Assembly (NCBI RefSeq): GCF_000005505.3 | Contig: NC_016134.3 | Coordinates: forward strand, 24,503,584-24,567,583 | Source of the DNA: Brachypodium distachyon | Taxonomy: Eukaryota > Streptophyta > Magnoliopsida > Poales > Poaceae | DNA length: 64,000 nt | Reading direction: 5' to 3' | Shown here: in pieces, positions 59,018 to 64,000 of the stretch | How positions within the stretch are numbered: the first letter of the stretch is position 1 | Layout of the letters: the number at the start of each line of letters is the position of its first letter | Notes under the pieces: model-generated | What the model was told of the DNA's origin: nothing | Databases searched by the model: none | Seen by the model: the letters and a program-made list of their open reading frames with translations, nothing else | Made by a program: the position numbers and the translations under genes

Positions 59018-60245
59018 AAATAGATAATTGATTCATATCAAATTTACATTTGGTCGATATTCCTTGTGGGCTCCTGCTGCTTGGCCTTCCCTCGCCGCAA
59101 CTCCTCGAAACATCCTCACGCTGGCTGGCTTCTTCGGTCGCCTAAAAAGAGAGCTGCTTCAGGTGGCAATTTGTATGACTATCAAGCGCAGAACAATAAA
59201 TACAGAAAACAGCATTTTAAGAATATATGCACACCTTGAAATACAACGGTAGTAACCAGTCAACTTGCATTAATCATGTTTAAACTATATAAACGGTTCA
59301 CAAATTGTTTGGAATGCTAGATTCATGTATTCAAGTCTTTGACATATACCAATGGCACATCACAAAAAGAGTACATTAACTATAATATCCAAGTTCCCAA
59401 ATGGAAATAGATGGAATTGCAAAAAGGATTACAGGAGAATTACAGTAGTCGTCCCCAAATCAACCTCTCGTTATACACCAGATATTATAGGCTAGCGTTG
59501 TTCCAAGCCAAATTTCAGTCCCATTTTACTTTTCAAAATACCAGCGCTACAAAGCACAAACAGTAAATATCATTACAGTGTAGCAGTGCAAAAGTTGTGC
59601 CAGTTGCCCATCGTGGGGAGAAAATTCTCAGCCCTAGAAACTACAGTAGCTAACATTATATAAAGTTCTACTCTCCATCACCCTTATCATATACTTTCAG
59701 TTTTGTTATTGAATTAAAAGAACATATCATTAAAAGAACAATCTGGAGAGTAGGCCACCGTACATTATTTAGTGCAAAAGATGTATGCAAGAGCATGAAC
59801 ATTATAGAATAGAGTCTAACCAAACACGTGAAAGTTTGAGTATAACCTGGCACTTGAACATTATAGCAATGCATTGGAAGCAACGGAGGCACGAATATAT
59901 GCATACCCTGGCATCACAGATGTAGACGTCGGTGAGGCGGATGGAGGTGAAGGGGATACTGACGTGCACATCCATTGCCTACAGAGGCGCCAACTCCACC
60001 TCCTCCGTCGACAGCGGCTTCACCGCCTCCCATGCTGAAAGATCGAGTACGTCACAGAGGAGAAGTGAATGTGACCAGTTTTAATTCTTTCTTAAAAAAT
60101 GAAGACTGAAAATATTCACAGTGCTTCAACAACAGAATTATACTTAGCAATTTTAGAGTAGCAGCGAAATGAAAAAAGATGAACAAATAAAGCAGTAGCA
60201 ATGAAGACAAACACAGTGAGAACAATAATACTTCAACAGAAAGTA
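59018..60245. other. Right flank of LINE: CACTA remainder / unknown
   Basis: It continues the CACTA-flank sequence after the LINE. There is a GC-rich patch around 59,060-59,110 and another at 59,930-60,030, where the minus strand could encode a short gene-like peptide (MDVHVSIPFTS...). It cannot be assigned. No CACTA 3' terminus was found before the Copia LTR begins. Confidence 0.35.
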
Positions 60246-60971
60246 TGAGATTGAGGAACGATATCACCAAGAGTAACAAGCTTCAAGTGCTCGGCTTGAG
60301 AGGGGCTACCATTCTTCACGCTCAGTTCAGCTCTAAGGGTTTATCTGGTGTTCTTCAAAACAACTCACTGGGGGATCACCACCGAACCCGTTCGGGGTGG
60401 TCGTCTTATATAGCCTTGGCCACGGTCGATCTAGCCGTTGTGACCCGTTGGATAAAGTGATCTCTGAGACTCCAGCTCACACTTTATCTCTTTGTCTCAC
60501 AACGGTTAGATTACGTGGTCAAAACATAAAGCGACAGATTTTCAAACACATTTGAAATCAGAGTGAAGACTTCACGCGGAAGTTTCTGTGAAGCCTGAAA
60601 TGCTTCATTCTTCACTCCGACGAAAAACACAAACACAGAAAATAATTTTCGCCTAAGCTGAACATGAAGAATAGGTTTCACCTGAACCGGTTACACACTT
60701 CAAACCCCCCTTTAATAGTACGGCGTTCCTATACTCAAGTGAAGAAAAAAGCTACGGAAAGACCTATGAAGAAAGCTACGCTTCACATTCTTCATCGTTC
60801 TTCACTGAGTTCTTCATACTTCAAGCCAGTACCTGTACTTCAATTTTTAGGGGTTGACGATGCTGTTTAAACCAACTCTTCTAAAATCTGAAACACTCCG
60901 TGTAACTCATTAGTTCCTCAACCGTTGTCATCATTCATCAAAACCCATACAGGGGCAAGGTTTCCCTTTCA
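60246..60971 (-). repeat. 3' LTR of a Copia-type element
   Basis: On the minus strand it starts TGAAAGGGAAACCTTGCCC (60,971), directly after the purine-rich tract CACCAAAAAGGGGGAGAT (60,989-60,972). It carries a TATA box TATATAAG (60,412-60,405) and ends ...CTCAATCTCA (60,246). The AAAAAGGGGGAGATTGAAAGGG-like boundary is typical of Copia elements of grasses. TSD cannot be tested because the other LTR is outside the window. Confidence 0.75.
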
Positions 60972-61546
60972 ATCTCCCCCTTTTTGGTGTTTGATAACAA
61001 CACTTGTTAAAGATTCAAAGATGGGAAAATAAGTGTGAAGGTTTTAGCTACTAAGTTATATGAAGACTCCCCCTGAAGATATGCACTATTTAAGATTGCT
61101 TTTGAATGCAAGTGCAAAGAGCTTTAGGAGTGTGAGAAAATCTTCATATTCTTCAAAAACCAAAAACAAGGGTGTGCATCGTATACAAAGTTAGAGTAGC
61201 AATAAGAATTCATACATGCTCATAAATTGAAGTAAACAGATGCAGCACCAACAAGTATTGAAGTAAACATGCATGCATGAGGAACGAAAATGCATGAAGA
61301 TTAAATTTATTACAGGCATTGTAGAATCCTCATGCAAGAGGCAATATTAATTCTACTTCAACACAACCAAAAGTTTCAAACCACGGACGGATAGGACTTA
61401 AAGTTTTAAGACGAAGAACCAGATAAAAAGCAAACTCTCCCTGAGTCAAATAAAACGCGAAACCCTCCCCCTGACTCCTTCTCCCCTTTTGGCATCAAGA
61501 CGCCAAAAAGGTGGAAGACTATTGGCTTGGAGTAGCTTCGCTGTCT

Positions 61547-64000
61547 TTAGGCTTCACGACATCGGGGTAGTGCTTGGCGAGGAAAATCTTGAAGCATGCC
61601 ACTAGTCTTGTCTTCACGGGACATCAGCTTCTTGAGCAGTACTTCTTGATTCTTCAGAAGAGCGGCCTGCTTCTCAAGTAAAACTTGTTGATCGTCAATC
61701 TTGCGGGAGAGCTTCACTACCAGGTTCTTCAAAGAATCATCCGTGCCGGAGCTGGTCTCATACTGAGAATCAGATGGACGAAGTGCTTGCTTCAGCTGCG
61801 GTTGCAACGGAACGGGCTGTGAAGACTCCTTTGATGGGCGGTCAGACACTGAGGTAGGAGGAAGCACGGACGGCTTTGGGTCTTGAGGCTTCAACGAGAA
61901 ATACTTGTGCTGATGCTCCAACTCAAAACACTTCTCAAACAACTGCAAAATGATCTTCATGATCTGAGGTGAATAAGGCAGGGCACGCACACGATCGGCG
62001 GAGGCATGAGTTATCGTCTGAAGAATGTAATCTCCAAAATCCTTCTTCTCACCCCTGAAGACTGCAAGCAGCAGATTGCGGTGAAGACCGGCAATTTCAC
62101 TTGAACTGCCTTGCTTGGGAGAGAGAGTGAAACGGAGAATGTCATTGAGGATTTTCACTTCAGGCTCAACCCAGAAAGTCCTCCGTAGGCGCCTGTGAAT
62201 CCTTCTTCATAAAGAATAGCGATATCTTCCTCTGAGGCAGCCTGTTCTTCATGTATCTTGGGCTGGCCATCGAACTCAGCTAGACCAAGAAACTCTTTGA
62301 AGTGCCGAGAGGTGCAACTATGATTATCAATATCAGTCATCCAGTAAATGTTGTAGCCTTTGGAGTTGTCTTCAAACTTACAGACTTTCCTGCCAAATGT
62401 AGCATAGAACTGAAGAATCAGCTCATCGTTCCAATTCTGGCAGGTCTCAACAAACTTCAACAGATTTAGATCATTAAGCGCATTGGCTACAGGCATGACA
62501 CCACTTTGATGATTGTAAGCAAACCAATCATCATTAAGATACTTCATCTTCGCAAAGTGTGCCCTGGGCAGAAGAACCTGCGATAGTAATCCTGCTGCTC
62601 AAAAGACCAAAATCTCGGGTCTTCAGCTGATCTATCCTCTTCGTACTTCAGCCCATTGTTCAGCCTCACAAGGAGAAGCTTAGCGTTCTTCAGGGCCTTG
62701 AAGTAAACTTTCTCACGGTTAGAGAATATTGGCATCTTGGGCTTCAGAGACAGTAACTCCCGATTGTCCTCAGACATGGCTTGAGATCTCACTAGCATCC
62801 GTGAGAGTCTCCTGTCTTCATGATCCTTCGCCACTCTAGGTCGCTTCTTCTTTGGCGCAGTCTTCAATAGATCTTCCGGCAGACGATCAATCTCCATCCG
62901 ATCATCAGACTCTTGCGCGACTTCCTTCTCTTCTTCCTTTTTCTCTTCTTCCTCCTCATCACTCAAGGAGCTTGGGTCGGACGGGTCGGACGGTGCAACA
63001 TTCTTCTTCACAACTTTCTTCACACGACTTGCGGCGTAGGCACGGGGGCATCTGCATCAGTGTCTGCGTCGTTGACATTGAGGTCACGGGTGGCTTCAGC
63101 TTCGAAGTCACAACTTCTTCCTTCTTCAGCAGAGGCATCCACAGACTCAGTCCGAGGCAACGAGTTGCTGGTGCGGGGTTCTTCAGGATGAGCGAGGTCT
63201 TCCTTATCCTTCCCCAGCACCTCATCTCCTTCTTCCTGCTGAGTGGTTTGCTCAGACAGTACTGTGGGTGATGAAGCAGCTTGTTCCTGTTCCTCAAGGA
63301 GTGAATTAAGCTTGACATTGGATGTATCTGGCACAAGGGTGTCAATAGCCTTCTTCTTTCGAGGATCTGCCACAGACGATGAAGTGGAGGGACTTCTTCC
63401 AGCAGGAACTTTGATTCTCAAACCAAACTCCTTGGCAGTCTTCTTCACTTCAGCAATCTCTGACACCTGGCGAGTCCTAGTGATCTTCTTTGGTAGGACT
63501 GGCGCCGGAAAATCCTGACTTTCTTCAATGTCCGAGGGGGCTGCTGGGTCATTCCTGGCCTTGGGACCGATCTCACGACGGATCTCACGAGCAGCATCCC
63601 TCGTCTTCTCATATTCAGTCTTTTCTCTATCAACTTCTTCATTTCCGCCTTGTTCCTCAGGAGATTTCTCCTTGGCGGCTTTCCTCCTAGCATCACTCTT
63701 TGCTTTATCAGCATTCATACTTTCGGCTGCTTACTTCATCTGCTCAGCAAGCAGAACCTTCTTCTTCTTCTTCTCAAACTCAGCTTGAGTCTTCAAGGCG
63801 ATTTCTTTCTCTTTCTTCAGGGCAATGAGGTCAGTCATTTTCTTCTCCTCAGCTTCCTTCTCCGCTTTCTTCTTCTGCAATTCAGCAGCTTTCTTTTCTT
63901 CTTTTCTTTTCAAGGCAGCTTCTGCCTTCTCCTTCTCAACACGTTCCTTCTCAGCTTGTTCTTCTTCATTCAACCTTCTGGAAACACGAATGCTTCGGTT
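61547..64000 (-). pseudogene. Charged coiled-coil ORF upstream of Copia 3' LTR
   Basis: Open minus-strand segments (63,973-63,731; 63,718-63,020; 63,023-62,544; 62,547-62,155; 62,158-61,547) look like one protein broken by an in-frame TAA at 63,731-63,733 and three frame changes. It starts beyond the window. The upstream part is Lys/Glu-rich coiled coil. A more conserved core contains FWSFEQQDYYRRFF, MKYLNDDWFAYNHQSGVM, WNDELILQFYATFGRKV and IYWMTDIDNH, a text I associate with unclassified grass retroelement proteins. The tail has a Gln/Leu heptad region (61,620-61,740). Its place between pol (not seen) and 3' LTR fits an extra ORF as in Sirevirus-type Copia elements; assignment uncertain. 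Confidence 0.5.

Noticed and set aside
62155..63023. Three successive RTGA stop/start overlaps suggesting coupled translation
   Set aside because: The next frame is already open upstream of each overlap, so ordinary frame-breaking indels upstream explain it better.

Overview
This is a plant nuclear window, almost certainly from a grass (Poaceae). One intron-rich housekeeping gene sits in a sea of nested transposable elements of types typical of grasses: a Stowaway MITE, a tRNA-derived SINE, long-LTR Ty3/gypsy elements, Tat-lineage gypsy elements with an antisense extra ORF, Copia fragments, an L1-type LINE, CACTA, hAT and Mutator-like elements. I see no prokaryotic signals, rRNA, tRNA or CRISPR. 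Genus cannot be fixed from the sequence alone. Layout, left to right. 1-1,300: SINE with a perfect 16-bp target-site duplication (TSD), a Stowaway MITE and a Mutator-like terminal fragment. 1,327-5,660: a non-coding LTR element in tandem form (internal-LTR-internal-LTR). 5,904-9,915: probable solo LTR of about 4 kb, minus orientation. 9,916-12,900: unrecognised GC-rich remnants and a ~100-bp tandem repeat. 13,000-24,466: the only intact gene, a GH116 non-lysosomal glucosylceramidase (GBA2 type) with 19 coding exons giving 953 residues. A Pack-MULE-like element lies in intron 4 and a hAT element in intron 5, each with a clean TSD. 24,751-60,245 is nested retroelement territory: a long-LTR fragment, a gypsy RNase H/integrase fragment, an internally deleted Tat element (+), a Copia 5' fragment (-), a nearly complete Tat element (-) of 11.7 kb with antisense spliced ORF, a second Tat 3' half fused head-to-head to another Tat LTR, a cytochrome P450 gene fragment, and a CACTA end interrupted by a complete but decayed 6.1-kb LINE. 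60,246-64,000: the 3' end of a Copia-type element (-) with long charged ORFs upstream of its LTR, running off the window. How the parts work together. The glucosylceramidase is the only ordinary cellular gene; its exons are intact and the insertions are confined to introns. All retroelement coding regions carry stops or frameshifts, so none looks autonomous. The most unusual signal is structural. Two unrelated elements (the tandem non-coding LTR element and the Tat elements) carry arrays of short imperfect palindromes whose stems differ from unit to unit while both arms change together. In the first element the LTR TATA box also lies in the loop of a hairpin whose stem changed in a compensatory way between the two LTRs. 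This is either RNA or DNA structure under selection, or palindrome 'correction' by template switching during reverse transcription. The Tat copies add an internal TATA box just upstream of their hairpin array, facing the antisense ORF.
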